Origin: Morella rubra | Taxonomy: Eukaryota > Streptophyta > Magnoliopsida > Fagales > Myricaceae | DNA length: 64,000 nt | Assembly: GCA_003952965.2 (NCBI GenBank) | Contig: CM025850.1 | Coordinates: 17,718,654-17,782,653, forward strand | Reading direction: 5' to 3' | Shown: positions 10,882-22,440 of the stretch, piece by piece | Position numbering within the stretch: position 1 is the first letter of the stretch | Layout: each line of letters opens with the position of its first letter | Position numbers and translations under genes: made by a program | The notes under the pieces: generated by a model | The model's input: the letters and a program-made list of their open reading frames with translations, nothing else | The model's database searches: none | Told to the model about the DNA's origin: nothing

Positions 10882-12471
10882 CTAAGCCTTGCGAGGAAGA
10901 GGAGGGATGCTCTGCTCATTCCTGAAGAAATCATCTGGATCAACTGCAGTCTTAACCTTCACCAACCTATCAAAGTTGGCATTGAAGTACTTTACTCCAT
11001 AAACTTTCCCTTCTTCATAGCTATTATTGCCATGGTGATTGATACCAATGTCAAGATCCCTATAGTTCAGATAGGCACTTCTTGGGTTCTTCGACACAAA
11101 TGCGGTCATGTAACTGTAAAGCCTCCTTGTCAGACCAAGGTTGGTCTTTTCTGCATCAGGTCCGGCCTCGCCCCAGCTTATGGAGTACTGGACTTTAAAC
11201 AAATTTCCGGCACGGTGTGGAAAAGGTAAAGCAGAAGCTGGTATTGTGCTCATCTTTCCTCCATACGGGTTGAAGACCAGTCCTGGTTTTCCCAGCTCAA
11301 TCATCCTCTTCCATAGCCATTCCAACCCATCCTTGGAAATCGGAGTCTGCACGTAATCCGATTTCCTCTTCCCGAACGTCGCTTTGTCAGGATTTCTGTT
11401 GAGCAGGATCTCCGCGGATGTCACGTTTTCAAAATTAGCCCACACCATTGACTCAATCCAACTCATTTCCTTGACATCCTCCTTCTTCAAGCCTAATTCC
11501 GGAAACTCCTTGCCTAACAATGTGACAACATCATCTGCTCTACCGAGAAACAACGCCACAATTGAGGCTCTAATCGTTTTCTGCCCCTTCGCTGATTGGG
11601 ATGTCACGGGCTGAATGAGCATCCTCATGAAAAGGTTTTCGTCTGTGGTTGGCGCTACATGCTGCCACCGATAAACAACGTCGGTCGCGTTCTCTTCTAA
11701 GGTCCTCTCAACCCGAAAAACGGTAACCGTTTCCGGAACGGGAACCAACGTTATCGTGTAGGAAAGTATTACTCCGAAGCTTGCTCCTCCTCCGCCTCTA
11801 ATGGCCCAAAAGAGATCTTCGCCCATTGCTTTCCTGTCAAGGAGTCTACCATTAACGTCCACTATTTGTGCATCGATGACGTTATCCGTCGTCAGTCCGT
11901 ATTTCCGTACCATGAAACCGTACCCTCCACCACTCAAGTGGCCACCAACACCAACCGTGGGGCAAACCCCCGCCGGGTACCCATGTACTTTGCTCTGCTC
12001 CGATATTTTGTAATAGAGTTCTCCAAGAGTCGCGCCGACTTGGACAAAAGCAGTTTGTTGCTTGATGTCTATTACCACCGATCGGAGATTGAACATGTCG
12101 AGGATGATAAACGGTACATTGGAGACATACGAGACGCCCTCGTAATCATGGCCGCCACTCCGGGTTCTGATTTGAATGCCATTTTTCTTGGCACAAAGCA
12201 CGGCGGCTTGGACGTGGGATTCTTGTGTTGGGGTCACGATGATGACAGGTTTTGGCGTGGATGTGGTATTGAACCGGGCATTTCTTATGTAGGCTCGTAG
12301 CACGGACGTGAATGAAGGGTTGTTTTGAGCGTAAACTATTTTAGTGATCTGGTCTGGTTGCTTCATTTGATCTGAGAGGCATTGGACAAAGGAGGTATAT
12401 ACTGACCCCGTGGCTGCCCACGAGGAAGAGACCTGAAGAAGAACAAGAACAAGAAGAACAAGACGACCCAT
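10882..12471 (-). CDS. BBE-like FAD-linked oxidase, copy 1 (intact)
   Basis: Single-exon gene of 529 residues from ATG 12471; the frame is open to 12501 but has no ATG there. The N-terminus MGRLVLLVLVLLQVSSSWA is a signal peptide, so the product should be secreted or vacuolar. An FAD-binding type 4 (PCMH) fold follows. RSGGHDYEG carries His108, the 8-alpha-histidyl flavin anchor, and GVCPTVGVGGH carries Cys170, the 6-S-cysteinyl anchor. Val173 is at the position that in this family lets O2 reach the flavin. Tyr110, Tyr184 (GGGYG), Lys426/Gln428 (KVQ) and Tyr470 (NYRDLD) match the known active-site set. The BBE C-terminal domain ends in FFRNEQSIPPL. Length is normal for the family. The catalysed reaction is flavin-dependent oxidation with H2O2 formation; the substrate (sugar, alcohol or alkaloid) cannot be deduced. 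Confidence 0.95.
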   Translation of the reverse strand: MGRLVLLVLVLLQVSSSWAATGSVYTSFVQCLSDQMKQPDQITKIVYAQNNPSFTSVLRAYIRNARFNTTSTPKPVIIVTPTQESHVQAAVLCAKKNGIQIRTRSGGHDYEGVSYVSNVPFIILDMFNLRSVVIDIKQQTAFVQVGATLGELYYKISEQSKVHGYPAGVCPTVGVGGHLSGGGYGFMVRKYGLTTDNVIDAQIVDVNGRLLDRKAMGEDLFWAIRGGGGASFGVILSYTITLVPVPETVTVFRVERTLEENATDVVYRWQHVAPTTDENLFMRMLIQPVTSQSAKGQKTIRASIVALFLGRADDVVTLLGKEFPELGLKKEDVKEMSWIESMVWANFENVTSAEILLNRNPDKATFGKRKSDYVQTPISKDGLEWLWKRMIELGKPGLVFNPYGGKMSTIPASALPFPHRAGNLFKVQYSISWGEAGPDAEKTNLGLTRRLYSYMTAFVSKNPRSAYLNYRDLDIGINHHGNNSYEEGKVYGVKYFNANFDRLVKVKTAVDPDDFFRNEQSIPPLPRKA

Positions 12472-12564
12472 CGTTGAATTAGATACAGACAGGTACGACA
12501 ATGGGCTTGGTTTTCCCAGTCTGTAACTGTCCGATCGCTTTGGATTGTTGTTTTCCCGTTCGGT

Positions 12565-12572
12565 TTAATATA
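12565..12572 (-). promoter_or_regulatory. TATA box of BBE-like copy 1
   Basis: TATATTAA on the minus strand, about 95 bp upstream of ATG 12471. This predicts a start of transcription near 12535 and a 5' UTR of roughly 60 nt, consistent with the Met chosen. Confidence 0.5.
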
Positions 12573-12599
12573 TACTAACATCACCAGATGAATTTCATC

Positions 12600-13084
12600 C
12601 CGAGATTAACGCGTATCCTCTCGTCAGGCATGCCATTAAAAGCTGCGGCAGCTAAAATTAATATAGCATCAGATCCTTCTCCAATTTATTGCGTGAATTG
12701 GACGGTGCATTTATAATAGACATAGACCTAACATATTGGTCAAATATAGGAATCCAGATCCTCTTTGATTTGAGTTGGATCCTAAGAAAAATAGACACAA
12801 CAAATGACACTCGGTTATAATTTTTATATCTGGTTTTGAATATATTTGAATGCAAATTGTTAAATATAGGAGAAAATCCAAATTGTTTTCTTTCATACTC
12901 TTTTCTTTTCGACAGTACTCTTGAAAATCTCTCTCCAGTCCTTACCCTTTTGATCAAGTTCTTTCCTAATTCCAAAAAAAGGATCTAAAAATTGTTTTTA
13001 TTGTTTTCATTATAACTATATTTATCTGATTAGCACAATTTTGACCACTTGTAACAATTTATGAATTCCCCAGGACCCCAAATT
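12600..13084. other. Intergenic, upstream of BBE-like copy 1
   Basis: No gene was seen. Short open frames here are AT-rich and have no recognisable motifs. Confidence 0.5.
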
Positions 13085-14340
13085 CCCAATGAAAATCATT
13101 TTAGGAGCTCTAAAAAATCTGAGTTTTCAAAAACCACCTTAATTAATTTGTTCTAGACAATTAAATTAAAAACATTAATAGAGGATACAAAAAAGAGAGA
13201 AGGGTTCTTCAATACAACTTCTATCATCTATATATCTTACCTTGTAAATGTAGCGATATAATCGCTACAATCAGTGCATTTAGGGTAAAAAAACATTGCT
13301 AGAAAACTAAATTAAATAGAACCAAAAGACAATCAGTTTTTATATATGATGAATGATTGAGCTCCTGTAGCAGTTGACATAAGTCTGTTCGGAAAAAGAA
13401 AAATAAAATAAAAGAGGAAATAACGTGTTGCGTGTGTGGCTTGGGTTCTCACCGCCACAAATGTTTTTTTTTTTTTTCGCATTAAATTCAACGTGATTTT
13501 TTGAAAACTCAAACTTCTACGTTTATAAACGCCAAAAACAAACTTTACTTTCCATTTATGACAACGGAACGACAACAGATTGGGGCTAAGATTGATTTTT
13601 GCGTTATTACTCTGTTTGTACTCTAATTTATTATTATATTAAATTTCTATGAATTTTTACAGGTGGAGATGGGCTCTAAAGTTAAATCACTTAAATCTTG
13701 ACATTTTCTGTGTGATTGCCGATTTTAATTTTTTTTCTTCACTCCTAGATTATTCTGGATATTTATTATGTCACAACATTACTGTATAAATCTTTTTTTT
13801 TTTTATCAACGATTAAAGGGCTATCTATGAATTTAAATTTGGCTGTGTATTATTTTTGGGTTATGTATTTATTTGATCTCTAGATTTTGACCCATTTAAT
13901 AAATAGTTCCTGAGATTTCAAATTAATCATAAAAGATTCTTAAGTTTGTAATTTTTATCAAACAACCCTTTTGTTAAATTTTTATTTATAAAGTTAACGA
14001 TACCAATTCCAATCATAAGTTGACACATATCACTCAAAACTAAAATCGTGTGACTTATAAAAAAAAAAAAAAAAAAATTTACCAATTTTTTTTCATTTTT
14101 TAAAATCGAAGGACGATTTATTACTATGAGTCAAAATCAAATAAGTACTTAACCCCTTTTTTGTAACAATTCTCTTTATTGGCCAGATCCCTGTAGTCCC
14201 CCAATTAGTACTTCTCTTGTTTTAGGCAAGTGACACGATAATTCCTAATTTGCAAACCATCTCGTCCCCAAAGGAAAAAGATGAGGCAAGGGTCGATTAT
14301 AGGTATTCCTGCAATGCTCGAACTCCGGCGGTTAGTATAC
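13085..14340. repeat. Segmental duplication, copy 1
   Basis: 13090-13290 matches 18603-18830 nearly base for base (for example AATTAATTTGTTCTAGACAA). The match continues through 13340-13660 with 18870-19560, and 13665-14340 matches 22086-22440. This copy lacks the CACTA-type element found in copy 2, so it preserves the empty site near 13665. It is non-coding and lies upstream of BBE-like copy 1. Confidence 0.88.
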
Positions 14341-15160
14341 TTCGTTTAAAACTCCCTAAAAACAGAAAAATAACAAAATAGACACTCAGTCGAACTGGAA
14401 CTCTAAGTTTCTCTCAACAACCCACCCATGCGCTATCTAACAAGACTCTCAGCAAGCTCCTAAATATCATCTGAAAAAGAGACAAAAGATAAAGGGTAAG
14501 TTCGACAACTAAGTAAGCAAATATTATAAATCTTTTTTAAACTGTTGAAAACTGATTTTTTTGCAAATTCAAATAAACTTCTTTGGCCATAAAAGAGTTC
14601 TATCTATATATCATTATACTATAGAAAATCCATTTGGCTATAACTTTGGTCAATTTACCCCCGTGACAGGTTGTGTGTTGCTACCTAAGCCAACTATGGG
14701 TAGAATTCCCTTTACCAAGGTTGGTCATGTCCAAGTGTACACTCAGGCAGAACCTACAAAATAAACCACTCTATTTCTAGAATGGGTGCATGCAATGGAT
14801 TGCAATTGGTATCAACTCTGTAAATTTTAGGCCTCAGGATTTGAAAATATATTAGATATCATATTATAAACATCACTTTGAATTTTGCATCTTTCTGTTC
14901 TTTACATGTAACATAATGCGTATAACATAAATAACAATGAACATAAAATTTTTTTAATTTAAACAATGAAAAACATAATTTAATATTATTGAACATAAAA
15001 ATAGGCTCATGTTTACGCATTTCATGTTATAATCTTTGATAATTTTATCATAACGTAATGTACGTAAAACTCCGAGAGTTTTTAGTAAAACATGCAAATT
15101 TTAGAAAATATCTCCTCGATACCATTTAAAAAGTCTAGCATAATAATCTTGCTTACCTCG
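14163..15160. repeat. About 1-kb interspersed repeat, copy 1
   Basis: Starts AACAATTCTCTTTATTGG and ends near GCTTACCTCG. It matches 58609-59610 over its whole length in the same orientation, and its first ~180 bp also match 22287-22440. It is non-coding and resembles the untranslated part of a retroelement, but the family was not identified. Confidence 0.8.
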
Positions 15161-15515
15161 TTCCTTTAGAAAACTTTGTAATTCCTAGGATTAAGGTTTC
15201 CCAAGAGGTAGGCTGAATTGAGTTTCCAAATTTTTTCAATTTTAACCTTCAAATCATGTTTGCAAAGTAAAGACTAATTTAGTACAAATATTAAGCAAAT
15301 ATTATAACAATGCTGAATGTAAAGAGTAGGGTTACCTCGCCCCTTTAGAAAACTTTGTAATTCCTAGGATTAAGCTTTCCCAAGAGGGAGGCTGAATTGA
15401 GTTCCTAAATTTTTTCAATTTTAATCTCCAAATCATGTTTGCAAAGTAAAGACTAATGTAGTACAAATATTAAGCAAATATTATAACAATGCTGAATGTA
15501 AAAAGTAGAGTTAGA
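15153..15515. repeat. Tandemly duplicated LTR fragment
   Basis: Two copies of a ~179-bp unit (starting TTACCTCG at 15153 and 15332). Most of each unit resembles the 5' portion of the solo LTR at 257-1518; shared strings include ATGTTTGCAAAGTAAAGA and TGAATGTAAAGAGTAGGG. The fragment continues at 18437 after an insertion. Confidence 0.75.
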
Positions 15516-18436
15516 AAAGTTTTCGGATTCGGAAGGCACATATCCGAATTTGAAAATTTCGGATACCGGATTTTGGATCTGAATCAGATCCGAAATACCC
15601 ATATATCCGGCCTAGTTGGTGGATTCGAATTTGGGGTAGATATTGGATCGGATTTGGACTTGGGCCAAGACAGATTTTGGCCTCTGTAATGGGCTTTTTT
15701 TTTTTTTTTTTAGGGAGATTTTCGAATTGGGCCATTTTTCCAAGTTGGGCCAAGACTGTTTTGGGGTTGTTTTAAGCTCTGTAATGGGCTGTTTTTATTT
15801 ATTTTTTTTTTCCAGAAATTTGAATGGGGCTTGAATATACCTTTGACGTTTAACCTATTATTTCAGCCTTATTTAGTTTGGGCCCATTTCATATACGGTA
15901 AAACTTGTGCTGAATACAATTGCATATTTCAGCCTTTTTTGCATATTGCTAAAAATTAGAATTGCAGCCTTATTTGGTAGATTGCTAAAAAACCTCATTC
16001 GAATATAAGTAATAAGTATAAACTAAATTACCACATTCTGATATACTATATAAGCATATAACTACTAACTATAGATCACATGCCAATCGAACCAAACATT
16101 AACATACAAGGTCTTTCACACTTCTAAATTCTAATTAACAAAAATAACAAAATTTAAAAATAAAAATAACACTAAGTCACTTTCTAGCCTCTCCAAACTA
16201 ACAAATGAAACAAATTACATTAAACAATCCCATTAGAATTATAGAATATATGGAAAGCCCAAGTAAGCAAAATGTCATTCCAATTACTTAAAAAAAGTAA
16301 TGCTTTTCATCATGTAGACAATGAATTACTGTTAGAACCTAAAGGATAGAAGTAAGATAAAAAGAGAAACAAGTAAGATTTTACTCACATAGTCACATGA
16401 TGTCCAAAATCCAACTCATTCAAGATTCATCTAATAAGATACGCACAGGATCAGCTTCCAATTCTATATAAAACAATGAAAACAACATTAAATACACAAA
16501 AAGAGTTAAAGAAGAACCAAAACAATAAATGAATTGAATTTCAAATAACATTATTACCTGAGTCCAGTCTAAAGCTCTCAAAGTCCTCAACCAAATCATT
16601 ATTCAGCAACCAAATCAGCAAAGATAAACACATTTTTCAACAACTATAATACTATATATAGCAAATCAAATCAATAAACCACTATATTTTTTCAGCAACT
16701 ATATATATTTTTAGCAACTATAAACACATTTTTCAACAGCTATAATGCTTTATATAGCAAATCAAATCAATAAACAAACTATATATTTTTCAGCAACTAT
16801 AAACAGAATTTTCAGTTCTTCTCTATATAGTTTACAACTTTACATAGCCAAATCAAATCAATACTTTCTGATATAATATATATTTATAGTATAAAATCAA
16901 AAAAATAAATCAATTCATATAATACAGCAACCAATTCATAAGCCAGCAAGATATATATAGCAAATCAGCAAGCCAACAAGGCAACAACCAATAAACCAAT
17001 TCAGGAACACAATCTCCAATCTCCAACACAATCCAATCTCCAACAAAAAGAACCCAATAAACCAATTCAGCAAGCCCTGACCTCCAATCTCCATATAATT
17101 AATTCATTAATAATTTTTAAAATACCAAAATATACACTGACCTGAGCAACGATGAACAACAAGGTAGCAAGGCAACAACCAACACTCCAACAGCAACACA
17201 CGTCACACAATATCTACAATAACTCAAATCAAAATTCATAATTAACAACAGCAAGCAACACATGAATTTTATAATCCAATAATAAATTTTATAATGAAGA
17301 AAACAACATTAACAAATTACCTGAGGGCAGGGAGGTTACTGAGGTAAGCTGCGAAGGATGAGGACTGTGACTTCTTTTCTTTTCTTTTTTGTTGATGTTA
17401 GATAGTTCATATCACCAACCTTAGAGGCACATGAAGCAAATTAATCCATAATCAACTTGACTGGTCAATGATGTAATAGATGCGCAGTAGTAACCTAATA
17501 TAATTAACTTCTTATGGCAGAGGAAACCAACAAAACTAAGATGGCCACCTAGAAACTTTATTAGCAGGCTAGGTGCCATGTTCAAGCATTCATACATACT
17601 ATAAGTCTATGAAAACTTATCCACAATTATCATAAGCATATTTGCAGCAAGCTACAATAAATGTAATACCGAATTAACCTTTCGATTCAATCAAGTTGAA
17701 TTCACCAGTCATTTTTTGCGCAATGCTTTTTATATGTGCATTTACCTCGTACTAGAAAGAGAGAATGATTCAAAAAGAAGGCAAACCTTTTTCCAAACAG
17801 AGCTCTAAAGGAAACGATGCACATAGAAATGCCTTCAGATTCTGCTATAGCATCCACCATCTCAAAGCCCACCTGTGTAGAATTCGAGCATGTTGTAACA
17901 TCATCAGTATAAAAACGATTGAGAGAGAGAAAGAGAGAGAGTAGCTTACATGGCAGTATGGCACTCTTGACTGCACTAAGGAGTTGTCAATAGTGACTAT
18001 CTAAGGAGCAAGAGGTTGCAAAATTGCAAGGAGACCAACGACAGGTGACGGCAAGGAGAACTGGCGAGTGGCAGCGGCTGGGGGGGGAGGGGGGGAGACG
18101 GCAGCAGCAATGGGCAAGACCTCGCTATTAAGTGTTAGGGTTAGGTTTTTTTCAAAGGGGGTTGCGGGTTGGGACTTGGGAATTGGGAGAGTGAAATTAA
18201 AAATGAGAAGAGAGGGTGAAATGCGAAGAAAGGAGAAGGGGGAAGTTAAACGCGCGTTTAACTAAAACCCAGTATTCGAGTCGGAATCGGTGAAAACTGG
18301 ATTTTTATTCGAATATTTGACTCCGACCCGAAAAACTTTTTTTTTCTATAAAAACTATCCGAATCCATTCTACCCGGTCAGGTTGAGATGGGTCGGATCC
18401 GGGTTGGTCAGTCGGATCGGGTGATTTTTGAACACC
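15516..18436 (-). mobile_element. hAT-like element remnant splitting the LTR fragment
   Basis: The sequence interrupts an LTR relic that resumes at 18437. Its right end, read on the minus strand, is TAGGGGTGTTCAAAAATCAC followed by repeated CCCGA/CCGAC motifs, a terminus style common in plant hAT elements. The left end has the same CGGAT/CCGAA-rich composition but lacks a clear terminal repeat, so it is truncated. No transposase frame survives. Around 17030-17110 the minus strand shares GGAGATTGGAGGTCAGGGCT with the 5' non-coding part of the hAT element at 45896-49577, suggesting kinship. Confidence 0.55.
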
Positions 18437-18606
18437 CCTAAACCCTGCCTATATCCACCTCTCAAGCTTCTTTCCAAACCTTGAGTTTTTTCCACTATCT
18501 TTCAAATATTATACACTTTAACTTCCAGATGCTAGAAAACCTTTCAAGTAGTTTTTCAAGCTCACCACTCATAACCTAACCGAGTTTGAGATATGTCCTC
18601 TCTCAA
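18437..18606. repeat. Continuation of the degenerate LTR fragment
   Basis: Matches the solo LTR from about 463 to 650 (ATCCACCTCTCAAGCTTC, then TTGAGATATGTCCTCTCT). Together with 15175-15515 it is one LTR piece opened by the hAT-like insertion. It ends where segmental duplication copy 2 begins. Confidence 0.75.
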
Positions 18607-20199
18607 AATCATTTTAGAAGCTCTAAAAAATCTGTGTTTTCAAAAACCACCTTAATTAATTTGTTCTAGACAATTAAATTAAAAACATTAATAGAGGAGA
18701 CAAAAAAGAGAGAAGGGTTCTTCAATACAACCTCTATCATCTATATATCTTACTTTGTAAATGTGGCGATATGTATCAAATTTTTGAAATAATCACTACA
18801 ATCAGTGCATTTAGGGTTAAAAAAATTACATTTTAGGGAAACTAAATTAAATAGAACCAAAAGGCCGTCAGTTTTTATATATGAGGAATGATTGAGCTCC
18901 TATAGCTAGTTGACATAAGTTTATTAGGAAAAAAAAAAAAAAAGAAGGAAATAACATGTTGCGTGTGTGGCTTTGGCTTCTCAACACCACAAATGTTCTT
19001 TTTTTGCACTAAATACCGCGTGGTTTTTTTTTTTTCACCTTAGCCGCGTTATTTTTTGAAACGTCAAAATATTTACTTTTATAAACTGTCAATAAAAAAT
19101 ATCACTTTCCATTTATGACAACGGACTCACAATGGATTAGGGCTTTAGGAGTGAGCCTGTCTAATCCCATTCGCATCTCTAAGTTTGGTGTCTCAAGAAA
19201 CAAAAATAGAATTATTAGATAAGTCTTATATCATAATATAAGATTTCAATTCAAATATTGAAAATATCACCGAGATAAGTTGATCGCCCCATTTCTTCAT
19301 TCCAAACTTTTTTTACATTGAAAAAACCTCCGACAATTAGATATTGTGAGTACTAAAAAAAAAAATGGTATGAGCTGAACAACTTTGACTCGTGTTACAT
19401 TATAAATGAATTTCTAAAAATTATTTTCTATTTCTAGATTTATAACAATCAATTCTATTTTTTTGTTTTCCACAAAAATAAAAATAAAAATCTTCCAATA
19501 TCACTCTTTTATACTCTAATTTTTTTACTATAATGATTTTTTTTTTAATGAATTTTCACTGGTGGACGCATTACAACAAATTTTGGTTTTTGGGACGAAA
19601 TTCGTTCGTCGCGTCAGGTGTCCCAATAAGTTCGTTGCAAAAGGTTTTTTGGGATGGAAAATATATTCCGTCCCAAAAAGTACCCTTTTGGGACGGATAT
19701 ATTTCAACAGTTCGAACGCTATATCCAATTGTTCGAACATCCACAACAATCGTTTGAACATCCACAACAACTGTTTGAACGGTCTTCAAACACTACATCC
19801 AACAACAACCATTCAAACGCATTTGAACGCTACATCCAACAGCAACCATTTCGCTCGAACGCTGCATCAAATGTTCTAACAGTGGATGGGACGTTATAAA
19901 AGTGGACCATTCGAATTTTCATCAAATTATAAAACGTTATTATGTTCTAATGGTGGATTAATCGTTCTAACGGTAGTGCGTTCTACTAGTGGATGAACTG
20001 TTTGAACACTGAAAAATGAGAAACCTCGTCGTCTTTTCCTCCTCCTCCTCTTTCTCTCTCCTTCTCTTCTTCTCCTCTCCTCCTCCTCCTCCTTCTTCTT
20101 TTCCTTCTACTTCTTCTTCTTCTTCATCTACGTCTTCTTCTTCTTCTTCTTCACTCTAACGATTTCCGTCTTTTTATTTTGATTTCCCGTGAGGTGTTC

Positions 20200-20540
20200 G
20201 AACAGTCATTTAAGGCACTCAAATGGAAAAAAAAGGCGGGTAATTTTGGCGCTTAATTTTTCATTTTCATTCAAACCCCGTTTGAACGGTCTTTAAAGAG
20301 TTCGAACGGCAAAAATGCAGGTAATTTTGACTTTGCATTCAAACCTCATTCGAATGATCTTTTAAAAGCGTTATAACGGAAAAAAGCGGGTAATTATAGT
20401 GCTTAATTTTTCATTTTCATTCAAATCTCATTCGAACGGTCTTTAAAAACGTTCGAAAGAAAAAAAAAATTGGGTAATTTTGGCGCTTAATTTTTTGTTT
20501 TCATTCAAACTCCGTTCGAACGGTCTTTAAAGTGGTTTGA
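20200..20540. repeat. About 84-bp minisatellite inside the CACTA element
   Basis: Four to five degenerate copies of a unit containing GGGTAATTTTGGCGCTTAAT, TTTTCATTCAAA and CGTTCGAACGGTCTTTAAA. TTCGAA palindromes recur at each junction. Confidence 0.8.
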
Positions 20541-20589
20541 TTGGAAATATCGTTCTAACAATTATCGAAGTATCATTTGAACATTTTTT

Positions 20590-21490
20590 AGTACAAGCTA
20601 CTATTAAATAATATGTGCAAGGTATTATTACATAATATTTATAAGTACTATTATATAATATGTATAGGTGCAATAATATGTATAAGTGTAGTATTACTAT
20701 ACATAATATGTATAAGGTGCTATTATTTAAATAATATGTACAAGGTTATTACATAATATGTATAAGGTACTATTACATATATATAATATGTACAGGTACT
20801 ATTACATATATGTATAAGGTACTATTAAATAATATGTACAGGTACTATTATACAATATGTACAAGGTAATATTATATAATATGTATAAGGATAATATTTA
20901 TAATTATATTACATAATTAGTAATATATATTAATATGTATAAGGTACTATTATATAATATGTACAATAATATGTATAAGGTACTATTAAATAATATGTAC
21001 AAGGTACTATGTACGTACTATATATAATATGTATGTATAATAAGTACTACTAATATAATATGTATAAGGTACTATAATATATTACTATATAATATGTATA
21101 AGTACTATTATATTACATATATTGTACAAGGTACTATATATTAATAAAATGTATGTACTATATATTACATATATAACATTATTATATGTAAATAATATGG
21201 TACTATTATATAATATGTATAATTACTATACAAGGTATAATATGTATAAAGTACTAGTGTACAAGTTATATATATAATATGTTTAAGGTAGTATATTATA
21301 TACAATTACTATGTATAATTGTTAAATTACTGTATATTACATATTATGTATAAGGTTACTATTAAACAATGTGTATAAGGTACTATTACATAATATGTAT
21401 AAGTTACTATATATTAAATAATATATTCAAGGTACTATATATAGTATGTTTAAGATACTATTATATAATATGTATAAGGTACTATATGTA
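20590..21490. repeat. Long degenerate AT-rich tandem array inside the CACTA element
   Basis: About 900 bp built from variants of ATAATATGTATAAGGTACTA with spacing of roughly 20-30 bp. It has no coding potential. Variation in unit length suggests repeated slippage or unequal exchange. Confidence 0.85.
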
Positions 21491-22440
21491 AATATTTGAT
21501 TTTAATTAATTTTATTCTTTTTTATTTTTAATTAATTTTTTTTTTTTTTAATTTTTTTATTTTCATTCAAAAACCGTTGGAACGATATTTAAAAGCGTTT
21601 GAACGTAGAGTGATAAGTGTTTGAACAATAAGTGATAAGCATTCGAACAGCTTCTTTTTTTTTGGGGGGACGCAACGAGATTTTATCCCAAAACAATTAC
21701 AACCATTGTAACGGTCATGAGTTTCTTCGAACGGAATTTTAAGGACGGACAAGTTTGTCCCTAAATGCCTCTTTATTGGGACAGCACACAATTCCGTCTC
21801 AAATAAATGACTTCTTTTTTTGGGACAGACAATCAAGTTTTTAAAGATGGACAAATTTGTCCCTAGAAGCGTATTTTTTTGGGACGGCACACAATTCCGT
21901 CCCAAATAATCGACTTTTTTTTGGAGATGAAAATTTCCATCCCAAAAAGAAAAAAATCGTAGTGAAAAAAAAATTTGGACGGTTTTAATTTCTGTCCCAA
22001 AAAAAAAACTTTTGGGGACGGATTTCAAATAGTACTTTTTGGGGTTGATTTTTTGGTGTCCCAAAAAGTCAAATTTGTTGTAGCGACGTAGACTTTAAAA
22101 TCAAACTACTTAAATCTTGTTGTTTTGTGTGATTGTGGATTTTATTCTCTTTTCTTTACTCTTTATTGATTCTAGATATTTATTATGTCATAAGATTAGT
22201 GCATAAATCTAATGTTTTTTTTAATCATGATTAAAGGGCTATCTATGAATTTAAATTTGGTTATATGTGAATTTTTTTTTTTTTTTTAACAATTCTCTTT
22301 ATTGGACAGATTCATGTAGTTCCCCAGTTAGTACTTCTCATGTTTTAGGCAAGTCACCCGATAACGCAAACCTTCTCGCCCCCAAAGGAATTAAATTAAG
22401 GATGAGGCAATGTTCGATTAGAGTTGTTCGGGTTCCTGTA

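Larger units (their letters stand above)
19569..22085. mobile_element. CACTA-type DNA transposon, non-autonomous
   Basis: The ends are CATTACAACAAATTT on the left and, in reverse complement, CGCTACAACAAATTTGAC on the right, close to the CACTACAACAAA consensus of the CACTA superfamily. A 3-bp duplication ACG (19566-19568 and 22086-22088) flanks it, as expected of CACTA. Subterminal GGGACGG/CCGTCCC motifs recur at both ends (19590-19690 and 21760-22050). No transposase is encoded. The interior holds a CTT-rich tract, a ~84-bp tandem array and a long AT-rich array. The empty site is visible in the paralogous segment at 13665. Confidence 0.85.
18603..22440. repeat. Segmental duplication, copy 2 (interrupted)
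   Basis: Homologous to 13085-14340 in two blocks, 18603-19568 and 22086-22440. They are separated by the CACTA-type element 19569-22085 that copy 1 lacks. Confidence 0.88.

Noticed and set aside
11866..12300. 144-codon plus-strand frame, and similar antisense frames in other BBE-like genes
   Set aside because: Antisense shadows of the BBE-like coding sequence.
18068..18265. Small GC-rich plus-strand frame rich in Gly, Ala and Arg
   Set aside because: Inside the hAT-like remnant; composition arises from a poly-G tract and purine-rich sequence.
21567..22064. 165-codon minus-strand open frame
   Set aside because: Made of the GGGACGG/CCGTCCC subterminal repeats of the CACTA element; low complexity, no motifs.
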